A stretch of DNA of 64,000 nt. It comes from Cinnamomum chago (lineage: Eukaryota > Streptophyta > Magnoliopsida > Laurales > Lauraceae). The notes below the pieces were generated by a model. That model was given only the letters and a program-made list of their open reading frames with translations, had not been told where the DNA came from and made no database searches. Location: NCBI GenBank assembly GCA_038049695.1, contig CP142451.1, positions 66,097,501-66,161,500 on the forward strand, written 5' to 3'. Position numbers and translations under genes: made by a program. Positions within the stretch are counted from its first letter, which is position 1. Every line of letters starts with the position of its first letter. Positions 33,164 through 43,864 of this stretch are shown piece by piece.

Positions 33164-34881
33164 TTAGAAATAGTACTTCTTGAGGTGCATGGCATTCCAT
33201 GGCCGTGGTAATTCTTTTCCGTCCATGCTCTCGAGCCTATAAACCGACCTCCCGGATACTGAGACTACTTTACAAGGCCCGAGCCAATTTGGTGCGAGCT
33301 TGCCTTCGTTGGGATCTTTGTTTGCTGGAAGTGCTTTCTTCAAGACCAGTTCCCCGATGGAGAACTTCCTTTCTTTGACTTTCTGATTGTATCCCCTGGA
33401 TAGTCGTTGCTGGTTGGTGGCTAGGCGCACGGATGCTGCTTCTCTTCGTTCCTCGGCCAAATCGAGCTCTTTGGCGAGATTTACTTCATTCTGCCCCTGG
33501 TCGAAGAGATCCGGCCTCAAGAGGAATTACAGCTTCCATTCCGTAGGCCAAGGAGAAAGGAGTTGCCGAAGTGGACCGTCTCGGGGTTGTTCTGTACGCC
33601 CAAAGCACACTTGGTAATTCTTCCACCCATCTGCCCTTAGCTCTATCGAGCCTCTTCTTGAGTCTGTCTAGCATCACCTTATTCGAGATCTCAGCCTGTC
33701 CATTGCTTTGTGGGTAGGCCGGGGTTGCATAGAGGTTCCTGATGCCGAGCTCCTGGAAGAAGCTTTTGAAAAAGTTTGAGTTGAATTGGGTCCCATTGTC
33801 CGAGACCAGCTCGGGGGATCCCGAACCTCGTGACAATGTTCTTCCATACAAAATTCTTTGTGTCCTGCTCGGTGATGGAGGATGAGGCCTCTGCCTTTAT
33901 CTATTTGGTGAAGTAATCAGTGTCCATTATCAGCCACTTTTTGTTTCTCGGAGTTTGGTGAAGAGGTCCCACTATGTCTAGCCCCCATTGAGCAAAGGGC
34001 CATGGGCTGGAGAGAGGACTTAGGTCCTGCACTGGTTGGTGTAAGGAGTGGGAGAACTTCTGACATTTTTCACACTTTCTGGCATAGAGCTGGGCATCTT
34101 TCTGCATATAGGGCCACCAATAGCCTTGACTGATGGCTCTATATGCCAGCGACCTTCCTCCGAGGTGGCTTCCGCAGATTCCTTCGTGAATCTCGAAAAG
34201 GAAGTCCTCTACCTTGCTCGGATGAACGCATTGGAGAAATGGTCCCGTGTAGGACTTTCTGTAGAGCTTCTCATCTGGGTATAGCCAAAAGTGAGCCGCT
34301 TTTATCCTGACCTTGTGGGCTTCATTCTTGTCTTCTGGGAGCCTATCCTTTTTTAGGAATGCTACGATCGGATCCATCCAGCTTGGACCGAGATCAACGC
34401 AGAGGACTTGCCGAGCTGGGAGGAGTTCTATGCTTGGTTTTTCCAATGTCCCCACATCAACTGTCCTTCTCTTTCCTGCTTCTACGGCCGATGCCAAGTT
34501 GGCTAGGGAGTCTGCGTGGCAGTTGGACTCTCTGTCGATCTGCTTTACTTCTGCTTTCTCAAACTGGGAGAGGAGCTCCTTCGTGTGGGCTAAGTAGGCT
34601 GTCATCCTTTCATCTCGGGCTTGATAGTCTCCGCTCAGCTGGTTTGTTACCAACAGGGAGTCACTGAAGACTACTAGCCGACGTGCCCCCAGTATTCTTG
34701 CGCTACAGAGACCTGCAATCAGTGCTTCGTACTCCGCTTCATTGTTGGAGGCTTTGAAGTCAAGGGTGAGGGCTTCCTCGATGACCAGGTCCTCTGGAGA
34801 TTGGAGGACTATACTAGCGCCAGCCCTTCTGGATGTCGAGGATCCGTCGACGAAGACCTTCCAGGCCGTCTCAAGGAACTA
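33164..34881 (-). pseudogene. Tat-2 second RNase H and integrase
   Basis: After a TAG at 34879-34881 the frame reads WKVFVDGSSTSRRAGASIVL, then FKASNNEAEYEALIAGL and VVFSDSLLVTNQLSGDYQAR: the plant-type second RNase H with its D-E-D residues. The HHCC finger (GSHLGGRSLAYRA..., CEKCQKF) and the integrase core follow, with Asp in WGLDIVGPL, Asp in LVSDNGTQF and Glu in [10 protein letters not shown]. The carboxy region ends PWNAMHLKKYYF. Breaks: TAG at 33901-33903, a +1 shift in a C run near 33815 and another near 33490. Integrase would insert the cDNA; this copy cannot make it intact. Confidence 0.88.
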
Positions 34882-36204
34882 TTTCCAAGATCGGTCTTGC
34901 TCGGTCTCGACTGTCTCATTGTCCCTGCTGCCCCCCAGTTCGGTATCGAGTAAGGTCGGTGTCGAACTAGGAGAGGTGAATTCGACGATGAAATCTGCTA
35001 GAATCTGTGCTTTGATCGCCGTTCTGGGTTGATATTGGATATCGAGTTGCCCCAGTTCGACGGCCCATTTGGAGACTCTGCCGGAAAAGTCCGCCTTTCG
35101 AAAAAGGGATTTGAGCGGGTACTCCGTGACAACCACCACCGTGTATGTCTAGAAGTAGTGGGAGAGTTTGCGAGAGGCACTGATGAGGGCCAGTGCCAGT
35201 TTCTCGAGTGGAAGGTACCGGGTCTCGGCGTCGAGCAGGATCTTGCTAATGTAGTATATGGGTTGCTGCTGCTTGTCATTCTCCTGGACTAACACCGAGC
35301 TCACTGCATGGTCCGAGACTGCTAGGTAGAGATAGAGGAGGTCGCCTTGTGATGGAGTGGACAACAGTGGTGGAGAGGAAAGGTACTCCTTGAGTTTTTC
35401 TAGCGCTTGGTCACACTCAAGGGTCCACTGGAACTTAGAGTTCTTTCTCAGAAGTTGAAAAAAGGGGCGACATTTGTCCGAGGCTCGGCTGATGAATCGA
35501 TTAAGCGCAGCAGCCATTCCTATGAGCCGCTGGACCTGCTTGGCCGAGGTCGGGCTCTGAATCGCCTAGATAGCCAAAATCTGCTCTAGATTAGCTTCGA
35601 TCCCTCTTCTTGTTACCAGGCTTCCTAAACATTTGCCAGAGCCGACGCCGAACGCACACTTGGAGGCATTTAGCTTGAGCTTGAACTTTCTAAGGACAGC
35701 GAATGTCTGGCGCAGGTCTGCCAAATGATCCTTTGACTTCTTGGACTTGACCACCATGTCATCGATGTAGACCTCCACTGTCTTCCCGAGCTGGGCGCAA
35801 AACATCTTGGTGACCAGCCTCTGGTATGTCGCCCCGGCATTCTTTAACCCAAAGGGCATCACTCTATAACAGTAGATGCCTCGGGGGGTTATGAATGTTG
35901 TTTTCTCCTCATCAGGCCCGTGCATGGGGATCTGGTGGTAACCTCGGTAGGCGTCGAGGAAGCTCATTCTGTCGTGCCCCGAGGTTGCGTCGATCATCTG
36001 GTCGATCTTTGGGAGGGGGAAGCTGTCCTTCGGGCAAGCTTTATTGAGATCGGTGAAATCCACGCAGACCCTCCATAGAGGAGGTTGCCTTGTGATGGAG
36101 TGGACCACCACAGTGTTGGCCAGCCACTTCGGATAATGCACCTCGCGGATTGCTCCGGCCTCGAGGAGCTTGTCTACTTCTTCTTCGATGATAGCCTCTG
36201 TCTA
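34882..36204 (-). pseudogene. Tat-2 reverse transcriptase and first RNase H
   Basis: RT begins after a TAG at 36202-36204 (TEAIIEEEVDKLLEAGAIRE). It contains CVDFTDLNKACPKDSFPLPK, MSFLDAYRGYHQI, MPFGLKNAGATYQRL and the catalytic YIDDMVVKS. TAG codons at 35566-35568 and 35149-35151 interrupt the connection and RNase H parts, which read FFQLLRKNSKFQW, PIYYISKILLDAETRY and VSKWAVELGQLDIQYQPRTA. RT and RNase H copy element RNA to DNA. Apart from the stops the domain sequence is well preserved. Confidence 0.9.
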
Positions 36205-37170
36205 CGGGACACCTGTTCTGCGGGCCTTTTGCACTACGGGCTTGTGTCCGGGGTCAACATTCAGCTTGTGGCACATGACTTTGGGGTCGATCCCGGGCAT
36301 CTCATATGGAGTCCAAGCGAAGACATCCTTATTCTGCAGCAGGAAGTCGAGCAGTTCGGACTTCTCATTGCCGACGAGCTGACCCCCTAGTAGGAAATAC
36401 CACTCGGGGTCATCGGACACGATCCTGACCTCGGTGAGCTCTTCTATACTCTTCTGCTCTGCTAAGCGGCCAACGTCCTCGAGTTCGGCTTTGAGTTCGG
36501 TCATATGCACTTGCCGTGGCTCCGTTTCGCCAGGCACTATAGCTGTGAGGCACTGTCGGGCCATCTGTTGATCCCCCCACACGATCACTATCTCGAACAC
36601 CCCTCCGGCCCTTTCTAGTGGAAACTTGAGCTTTTGGTGAAGGGTGGAGGGTACTGCGGCTACTGCTTCCATGGCATGCAGCCAACTCCATCCCATTATT
36701 ACATTGTAAGGGGACGGTGCGTCCATTACTACAAAGTCGACCATCTTCGTGGCGCCCCCTACTTTGACTTCAAGCGAGATCCTCCCTTTGGGGTACACTG
36801 GCTTAGCGCTGAAGCCTATTAAGGGGACGCGGGCTTCCTGTAGATCAAACTCGGTCAGGCCGAGCTCTTTGAAGCAGCTGAAATAGAGGATCTCGGACGA
36901 GCTCCCTGGATCTACGAGGACGCGCTTCACGATGTAGTTGTTCAGCCGCAAGGTGAGGGTGAGTGCGTCGTTGTGGGGGAGATGGACCCCTTCTAGGTCC
37001 TCATTCGAGAACCAGATCTTGGGCTTTTCCCTCTTAGCTTTCTTTGGTACAGGCTCTAGTTCGGCCGACATCACCTGTTTGTCATGGGCAGCCCTCCTGG
37101 CCTCTGACCGAGCTTGGTGACTTCCTTGACTGGTGGTGGGGGCCAGGTGAATAACGTTGATGACTCCCAT
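36202..37170 (-). pseudogene. Tat-2 aspartic protease and linker
   Basis: 322 residues in one frame. The protease active site appears as VDPGSSSEI where D-T/S-G is usual, so Thr/Ser is replaced by Pro. YNVIMGWSWLHAMEAV corresponds to the ILGR-like flap/core block. A linker into RT ends DPGHKPVVQKARRTGVP followed by TAG. The protein would cut the Gag-Pol polyprotein. The Pro at the active site probably makes this copy inactive. Confidence 0.85.
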
Positions 37171-37218
37171 TGGCCCGTCGCTGTCCTGATCATCATTGGG
37201 TGGTGGTGGTGGAGCGCG

Positions 37219-39121
37219 CTAATGAGCCTGGTTGATCCTCTCTCCTTCCTTGATGTATTGCCGAAGGTGCCCATCCCTGACGAGCTTCTCGAGGTGGGAC
37301 TTCAGGGCCATGCAATCCTCAGTCATGTGCCCGTGTTGCTTATGGTAAGAACAGTTCTTGCTCCAGTCCCGGGTAGATGGGTCGCCCTTCATCGGCTGCG
37401 GCCACTGGAAGTAGGGCTCAGCCTTGATCTTGTTTAGGAGTCTGTACATAGGTTCTTTGAAGACAACACTGACGGCCCTGTAGGGATCTTTGGCTGACTT
37501 GACAGGTTTGAACTTCGGTCTCTTGCTGATGCCCGAGATCAAGGTGGAGAAGGTTGTCGAACTAGCGGTGGCCCTCTTTTTATCTGGCCTCTGCTTGGGG
37601 AAAGTCCCATCTCCTTTGGAGGTTTGGCCCTTCTGCGAGAGGCCGAACCGCTCCTTGCCATGAGCTTCGTCCTCCTCCTGTTCAATGTACTGATTCACCC
37701 TGGCAATCAGCGCCTTCATTGTGGTCACGGGAGTTCGGACCAGGTCTTTACGGAGCTCATTGCCTGGGAGTAACGCCTGCCGGAAACACATGATGGCGAT
37801 GTCATCCTTGGCGTCCGTGATCTGGCTATAGATCGTCCATAATCTTCTGGCGAACGCAGTGATGCTCTCACTGTCCTTCATTCGGATCGCCATGAGGTTG
37901 CCACCCGTCTTCGGGATGACACGATGCGCTTGGAACTTCTCAACGAAGGAGCTTCGGAGCTGCCTCCAACTCGAGACCGATCCAAGGGAAGTGCGCAGAA
38001 CCATCGGAGTGGGAGGTCGCCTAGACCGGAGGAGAAGACCCTGCAGTTGAGGTGGCCGACGTCTCCCCAGACCGACATCCGCTGAGTGAAATGCCGGAGG
38101 TGCGCTTCTGGATCCGAGGCCCCATCATAGAGGACGAATCTCGGGACGTTGAATCTCTCGAGAAGAGAGAAGTCTTTTATTTCCTGGGAGAAGGGGGACA
38201 TGCCCTGGTCGTCCTCTTCGCGGTCCTCCATTTGGTCTTGGGTGAAACCGATCTCGGCCAGCCGGGTTTGGACCTCTTGTTTGACATAGTGGTCTAACAT
38301 TTCCTTCAGGCCTGTCGTGTTCTCTGGCCTCGGGGATCTTGGCTCACGACGCGATCCCCCGAGGTCGCTAAGTAAGTGGCTGCTGCTCGAGCCCTCCTTT
38401 TCGCAGCGATCTCTCCTCCTGTCGCTGAGGACCCGCCTCAGATCTTTGCTGCCCGGGGGATTCTGCTGTCGCCTGGGAGGCGGAACATGAGACCTCTTCT
38501 CATTTGTCTTGAGCTGCTCCCGTAGATGACAAATCAATTCCTCTTTCTCTTGGAGGACCCGATTTTGGGCATCGAGCTCCTCAAGCAGGGGGTCGTCCTC
38601 TCCTCCACGGGCTTGGTGAAAGGACCGATTGTTATTGCGAATGCGACGATGAGAGTGATGGGATTTTGCCCTGACATGGGTTTTGCCTCGTTGTCGAGGA
38701 CCCGACGGGGAGACATTCTGCTGCGAGCCCCTAGGTGGCTGATCATCAAGGGGGGGGGGGGAGGAGCCTCATGGTGGTCGTTACGCCGGGGGAGTGTTGT
38801 CGTAGGTCGAGATGAGGAATCCGACTGGACAACACCCTTCGTGTAAACGAGGCCGGATTTCCCTCCGGACTTTCTCTGGTGGGGGATCCCTGGCAGCTCC
38901 TGTTGGACGAGGGGAACCTTCGCTGGACCTAGAGGGGGAAGAAGAGCAGAGTGGACGCTAGTGGGCAGTACTGGAGGTACTGGCTGGGGCGGCTGAGGTT
39001 GCGACTCTGGTTGCGAAAACGGTGGAAATAGGGGTTGTTCTGGCGGAGGGAAGGACGAGGCTCTCCGAGACTTCGACGATCCCTCGCCGCTGTATCTGGT
39101 TTTTAGAGGCATGGCTTTCAC
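37219..39121 (-). pseudogene. Tat-2 gag
   Basis: Starts MKAMPLKTRYSG just after the primer site. A Pro/Gln/Ser-rich amino part shifts frame near 38530 into MICHLREQLKTNEKRSH and then SLLERFNVPRFVLYDGASDP and EAHLRHFTQRM. A second shift near 37950 leads to LRSSFVEKFQAHRVIPKTGG, SITAFARRLW (retrotransposon gag domain) and CSYHKQHGHMTEDCMALKSH, a CHC-type motif. A G run at 38749-38761 lies in the amino part. Gag would form the particle; this copy is broken twice. Confidence 0.85.
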
Positions 39122-39144
39122 TGGTTTGATTTTGGTAAAGATCC

Positions 39145-39166
39145 TATTCCCACAGACGGCACCAAC
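39145..39166 (-). other. Primer binding site of Tat-2
   Basis: Minus strand GT-TGGTGCCGTCTGTGGGAAT, two bases after the 5' LTR. This is the usual position and a TGGTGCCGTC-type site used by plant gypsy elements. The exact tRNA was not matched. Confidence 0.7.
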
Positions 39167-39833
39167 TGTAAGTGCCTAAAAATTACGGACTTTGTTTGGA
39201 GAGGATTAAACTCTCAATTTGATGATTTTGGGAAAGGATCAGCCTCCGGTGACCTGAAAGGAAGGAAAAGAAGAACCAACGTCAGAGCCCCTGGCTGTAG
39301 GTAGCCGAGGGCACTCCTATGACTAAGTTAGCTTGGATATTGAGAGAAGAAGTAGGAAGAAGGAATATGGGTTAGGCTTATTGCATACCTCCTGTCGTCT
39401 TTCTCCATGAATTATATAGACGTGGGAGTCTTGTTGTAGTGGACCCTTAGGGGAAGATGAAAGTCCCATCAGCATGTACCTTTTTCTCCTGAGTGGGGGT
39501 AGGTAAAAAGGGAACGTCCCATCGGACCATCTCCCTATACCTATGGACGTGACCCTGAGATAAGGCGTGCCACTTATCTAGGTCCGGCGCCCACTCTATT
39601 TGTCAGTTCGCCGTCCCTATCACGGCAGCGCATTTATGGCTGAGTGACAGGAGATCGAGATCGGACTAAAGGCCGAGACCGAGGTGGACACTCGTGAGTG
39701 TAGACACCGAGATGGGCTCAACGCTCCCCCGAGATGGTGCGACTGCCGAGCTTTGACAACACCGAGACTAAGGATAGTCCAAAATCGGGGAGTGGCCCCA
39801 CATAAATCCGTGATTACAAAACGGCCCCACGCA
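39167..39833 (-). mobile_element. 5' LTR of Tat-2
   Basis: 667 bp. Minus-strand start TGCGTGGGGCCG, end ...GGCACTTACA. The TSD copy GGAAC follows at 39834-39838. Pairs with 28405-29083. Confidence 0.88.
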
Positions 39834-40674
39834 GGAACAAACCTTTTAGTTTTTATAGACACAATTATACAAAGGGCACCTGACACGTGACACTAAAAGT
39901 TTTTGTTGGACCCACTCACCACACCCATAATCTCAAGGCTAAGGATCTTCTCCCTGAATTGAATTGGAAGGGGATATTTTGGTATGGGAGTCGGAGGGTT
40001 GAAATGGGATTTTGGTGGGTTTTGTGGACAGGTTTGATGATGATGGGGTTATGGGGGCAGGCATTGAGAGAGATGGGTTGGGAGAGAAGCCAAGGGAATG
40101 GAGAGATGGCATGATGTGGTGCTTGTGTTCCATCAGAAGGCCATCTATCCACAACTTACCAGCCATTTCCACTGTTGATGTATTGACCGATAATCAAGTT
40201 TTAAGTTGAGAAAACAAGGGGTGATTAACAATAGTAATGGTTGGATCATCCCTCAAAAAAATGTGGGCTAATAACATGACAAAGAAGATTGTACATGGTT
40301 GCAGCAGATTCCACCACATTGTTGCTGATAGCTTTCTTAAGAAACAACTTTACCTTTCTTTTCTCTCTCCCCACCTAATTCATCATTCATTTAGATTAGA
40401 GATTCTTCGCAGTGACACACACTTGTTTACATTCCTAATCTCCAGTTTTAAAAGTTCATGCATGTAGGTGAGAAGAAAACCATTACACTAGTCATTTTTC
40501 TTTTTGGGAGTTACTTTGCACTACTCGAACGGACATGTGGGGCGATATTCCCACAACTGTGGAGCACATTTAGTGCATGGTGCAGGGCACGATTCAATTC
40601 CATCCAGATTACCAGATCTAATCTGGGGCAACCGCTCCAGATCATCGTAACATGGGTCCGCCCCTGATTCATGC

Positions 40675-41167
40675 CATACTCGACGGAGAACGATGGGATC
40701 TTAGAAGTGTTGAACACGCTTTTTTTTTATTCTTAACTCTAATGGTCGATATCAACTAATCCGTCTGTCAAACTTTATCCAACTTGTAACTGTTTTATTC
40801 GTTGAACACGATATAATAATTGATATCGACCAATCTGTCAGTAAATTTATTTTCTAACGTATAATTATTTTATTTGCTGAATACTACAAAATAGTCTATA
40901 TCCATCATCGCATCTGATAACAAAATGACTGGAAAACAAAGACAAGAAAGGAACTTGATGACCCCCTATCTCCAACATGCTAGTGGACCCTCGCTAGTCC
41001 CTGGGGGTTTTTCCCTGGCGGGCCATGCCGACGGCTCTGTATTACGGGTCAAATCGAGTGTAGTTTTTACACGGAGCATCCTTTCCTTTCCTTGAGTTCT
41101 CAAGCCTTCCTCGTTAAAGAGGAGAGAGCGAAAGATAGACAGCATTTTCCCTTCCTTCTGTAACGCC
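40675..41167 (+). other. Upstream region and 5' UTR of the 41-kb gene
   Basis: After the hAT there is an imperfect duplication of about 97 bp built on GTTGAACACG and TCGATATCAACTAATCC (40707-40910). Then a C/T-rich stretch (about 41078-41167) leads to the start codon at 41168. No clear TATA box was recognised. No protein-coding content. Confidence 0.45.
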
Positions 41168-41994
41168 ATGGCGCCCTCTTCTGATCTCTCTAGCGGGTAA
41201 GATTCGCTCCAATTTCATAAATCTATTCCTTGATTTTTTATGAAGTGAAAAGAATCGATTTCCTTGTTCTGATAACTACTTTGTATTGAAGAGAGGCTGT
41301 CGTGAGGAGACAAAACAAGGGCCCTCCTATCAAATTCTTGTTACCTCTCATTTATGCTCCGATTCTCCCTCTGAGTATGTCTTCTTTCCTTTCCTGATCT
41401 TCCCTTCATCATCTTATTCGGTTTGCCATCTGGGTTCTTTATACACAGATTCTCTTATTATTGGGGGCTATTAGATTTCTTGTATCATTTGGGTTTTTTT
41501 TTTTGTTATTCATGAAGGAACTTTTGATACATTTTTGATGTTTTTTTTTTGGGGGCTCTGTTTTTCTTATACGGGAGGTCTATTATATTTCCTGTACCAT
41601 TTGAGTTGTTTCCAATATTCATGAATACATTTTTGGTGGATCTTTGATGGGTTTTGTTTGGGTTTCTTATTGTTGGGGCCTATTAGATTTCTTGCAGCAT
41701 TTGGGTTGTTTCTGTTGTTCATCAAGGAACTTTTGGTAGGTGCATCTTCAATGGGTTTTGTTTGGCTGGTTATTGATTTTCACCCTAATTTGCTTATGTG
41801 GGAGTTCAGTTATATTTCCTGTAACATGTAAGTTGTTCTCATCATTCATGGAGGCACTTTTGATAGATCTTTGATGGATTTTGTTTGGGTTATTGTTATT
41901 CAGTTCGAATTGGACTCAGGAAGAACCCTGTGCTTAGGGATCGGGTGTTCACTGCGGTCTTGGCGGGCGGTTTTCTTCATGGATTTTATCTGGT
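41168..41994 (+). CDS. 5' exons of a small conserved membrane-protein gene
   Basis: Exon 1 41168-41196 (MAPSSDLSSG), donor GTAAGA. Exon 2 41292-41374 (EAVVRRQNKGPPIKFLLPLI, then YAPILPL), donor GTATGT. Exon 3 41904-41994 (RIGLRKNPVLRDRVFTAVLA, then GGFLHGFYLV). All junctions are in phase and the introns have GT...AG ends. Exon 3 is followed by GTATCCTTTT, a perfect U12-type 5' splice site. The product has a basic amino part and two hydrophobic stretches, so a small membrane protein is likely. I believe similar small uncharacterised plant proteins exist, but I cannot name the family. The last exon is not certain (candidate at 44905-45000). This is the only ordinary gene I can support in the window. 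Confidence 0.65.
41450..41900 (+). repeat. Tandem repeat within intron 2 of the 41-kb gene
   Basis: About four imperfect units of 110-150 bp containing TATTAGATTTCTTG(T/C)A(T/G)CATTTGGGTT, a TTCAT(G/C)AAGGAACTTTTG block and GATGGGTTTTGTTTGG. The intron has grown by local duplication. Confidence 0.75.
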
Positions 41995-42635
41995 GTATCC
42001 TTTTCTTATTTATTTGATTATTTTATGTGATTTCGTTTTTTGTTTTTCTTGCATAACTTTGGTCTCTTTTTGATCATTTGGTCCAGTAGCTACTAAGGAC
42101 GTTGTGAATCCATACAAATTAGAAGCATTAATGTGGGTTTCCCTCTCTTTGATTTTTCAAAATTTTTTTGCAGTGATTTTATTTCCAAAAACTTATTTCC
42201 TTAGTTTTGATTTTGTTTTTTTTGGGTGCTATGGGAATATGATAGGGCTAGTATTTAGTTTTTCTTTCTAAGGTCATGGGCTATGAATTATGATGCCCAA
42301 ATACATCATGGATACTGTAGCGACCCACCACAGATATGACAAGAACACAGAACACATATTTTACACATAAAAAATAAAGTCTGAGAGATACACGACATGA
42401 TACCTCGTGTATTTTTAAGCTTCCAGGCATTATATGCTATGGGACCTGTACATGGGTGTGGGATGCATGTGCTCATATTTGACAATGTTTTTGCATGATG
42501 GAGCATTTCTAGATATTGGATCAGTTAGGGGATAGGCAGTTGTGATTGTCCTATGACTGATCTTTTAGGACTTTGTTCTAGAGAATAGTAGAAGAAGGTA
42601 TATGCGGTAAATGTGAGAAATTAACCAAAAGTCAA

Positions 42636-42680
42636 GGAGAGCCCATGGGATAGTTGGAGGTGATACTGATGTAACTCAAT
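42636..42680 (+). mobile_element. SINE head fragment
   Basis: GAGAGCCCATGGGATAGTTG and the following bases match the first 40 bp or so of the SINE at 45080-45190, including a decayed A box. No tail is visible. It lies in the putative intron 3. Confidence 0.5.
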
Positions 42681-42788
42681 AAATAAGTGGTAAATGTGAT
42701 TAACCAATGGAAAATCTTCACCTAGAGCAGAACATATACTATGCTTATGTAGTCCAGCTTTTGGGGCACACTTGGATTCATTTCTATT

Positions 42789-43441
42789 CAAGGATGAAAA
42801 TAGCGGTAGCGGCGCTACGAAGCGGGCGATACGTAGCGGCGTAGCGGTGCGATTTTAAAAAATCACCAAAAAAATCTAAAAAAATTCTAGAAAATCCAAA
42901 AAATTGTAAAATGAAAGAAAATGTGGTTCTTTTGCAAAAGAAAGTAAGAAAAGGGAGCGTAGCGGTGCCCTCAATATATGACGTCCTTTATCGCTGTATA
43001 AATAGAAAATAATAGTAATGATTAGTTTTTTTACATGTATTCATGTTTCTTAATCATGCTAACTTAAAAAGTAATGGAAAGCTCATAAAAAAGAAAAACA
43101 TACCTAGGTGGAATGGAAGCTTGGGCCTTGGATCTTGTAGTTGTTTCACTTGTTTGTGTTTGATTCCTTCGAATTTGATGTTACTCACTTACTTGCATAG
43201 TCTTGTAGTTGAAACTTGAAAATGAGTTGGTTTGGAGGCACACACAGCACTTGAAAATGGAAAAAACAGGGCTAGGGCCGGCTGTGGGGCTTTTATAAGC
43301 CCCACGCAATGTAAGTGTGGTGGCCGTAGCGGCCGCTACGGTTAAATATCGGCCGCTATGGTGTGATTTTCCGTAGCGGCCGATAATTCACTCGAGTCCG
43401 CCATGCCCGATATAACGTAGCGGCCGATATTTGCATCCTTG
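42789..43441. mobile_element. Non-autonomous hAT-like element, TSD TTTCTATT
   Basis: 653 bp, inverted ends CAAGGATG(A/C)AAATA, perfect 8-bp duplication TTTCTATT (42781-42788 and 43442-43449). Both subterminal regions carry repeated GTAGCGG(C) motifs. Non-coding. Confidence 0.9.
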
Positions 43442-43479
43442 TTTCTATTAATGGGGGTAGAATAGATGGGAAGTTCTTT

Positions 43480-43769
43480 GGGCTTGTTTGGCATTTTACT
43501 TTTAAAATAAAATGGAGTGAAGTGAAATAAAAAGAGGGAATAAAATATAAGTGGGTTATGATGGTATTTTGTTTTTAGTTGTTTGGGATGGAATATTTTT
43601 GACTTTTTGTATGGGGAAATGGAGTTCTTTTGTCTTTTAGTGAATAAAGGTAGTTTTTTTGACTTTTTTTGAAAAGATGGAGGGAGTTTTGAATTAAAGT
43701 GCTTTTGATTTGATGCTTAACTTTACTTGACTTGACTTTACTTGACGAGTAAAATTACCAAATGGGCCC
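43480..43769. mobile_element. MITE of the GGGC..TGTTTGG family
   Basis: 290 bp with inverted ends GGGCTTGTTTGGCATTTTAC and (reversed) GGGCCCATTTGGTAATTTTA. Interior GAGTGAAGTGAAATAAAAAG and TTCTTTTGTCTTTTAGTG blocks match the MITE at 11037. No clear TSD. Confidence 0.7.
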
Positions 43770-43864
43770 TATATGGGTAAGGGTCCTGCAAAAAGTCAGC
43801 CCCATCAGATTATCCTAGCCCTTGATTTAACCGCCTACAATTTAATCATTAATGGTCTATTAAC

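Larger units (their letters stand above)
28405..39833 (-). mobile_element. Complete Tat-lineage Ty3/gypsy element (Tat-2), TSD GGAAC
   Basis: 11.4 kb in minus orientation. From right to left: 5' LTR, primer site, gag, protease, RT, RNase H, second (plant-type) RNase H, integrase, 54-bp tandem array, then an antisense gene on the plus strand, polypurine tract and 3' LTR. Dual RNase H plus an extra ORF is characteristic of the Tat clade. The TSD GGAAC is at 39834-39838 and at 23057-23061; the left copy was displaced by the later solo LTR. The LTRs differ by about 27 substitutions and a 12-bp duplication by eye (about 4%). Gag-pol is degenerate. Confidence 0.9.
22927..40666. mobile_element. hAT-like element holding Tat-2 and a large solo LTR
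   Basis: Left end CAGTGACGGACCTAAG, right end (reversed) CAGGGGCGGACCCATG. The 8-bp flanks are ATTCATGT (22919-22926) and ATTCATGC (40667-40674), one mismatch. Without the nested elements and their TSD copies the hAT is about 963 bp (22927-23061 plus 39839-40666) and non-coding. The right part contains several short open frames that look like nothing known. Confidence 0.8.
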
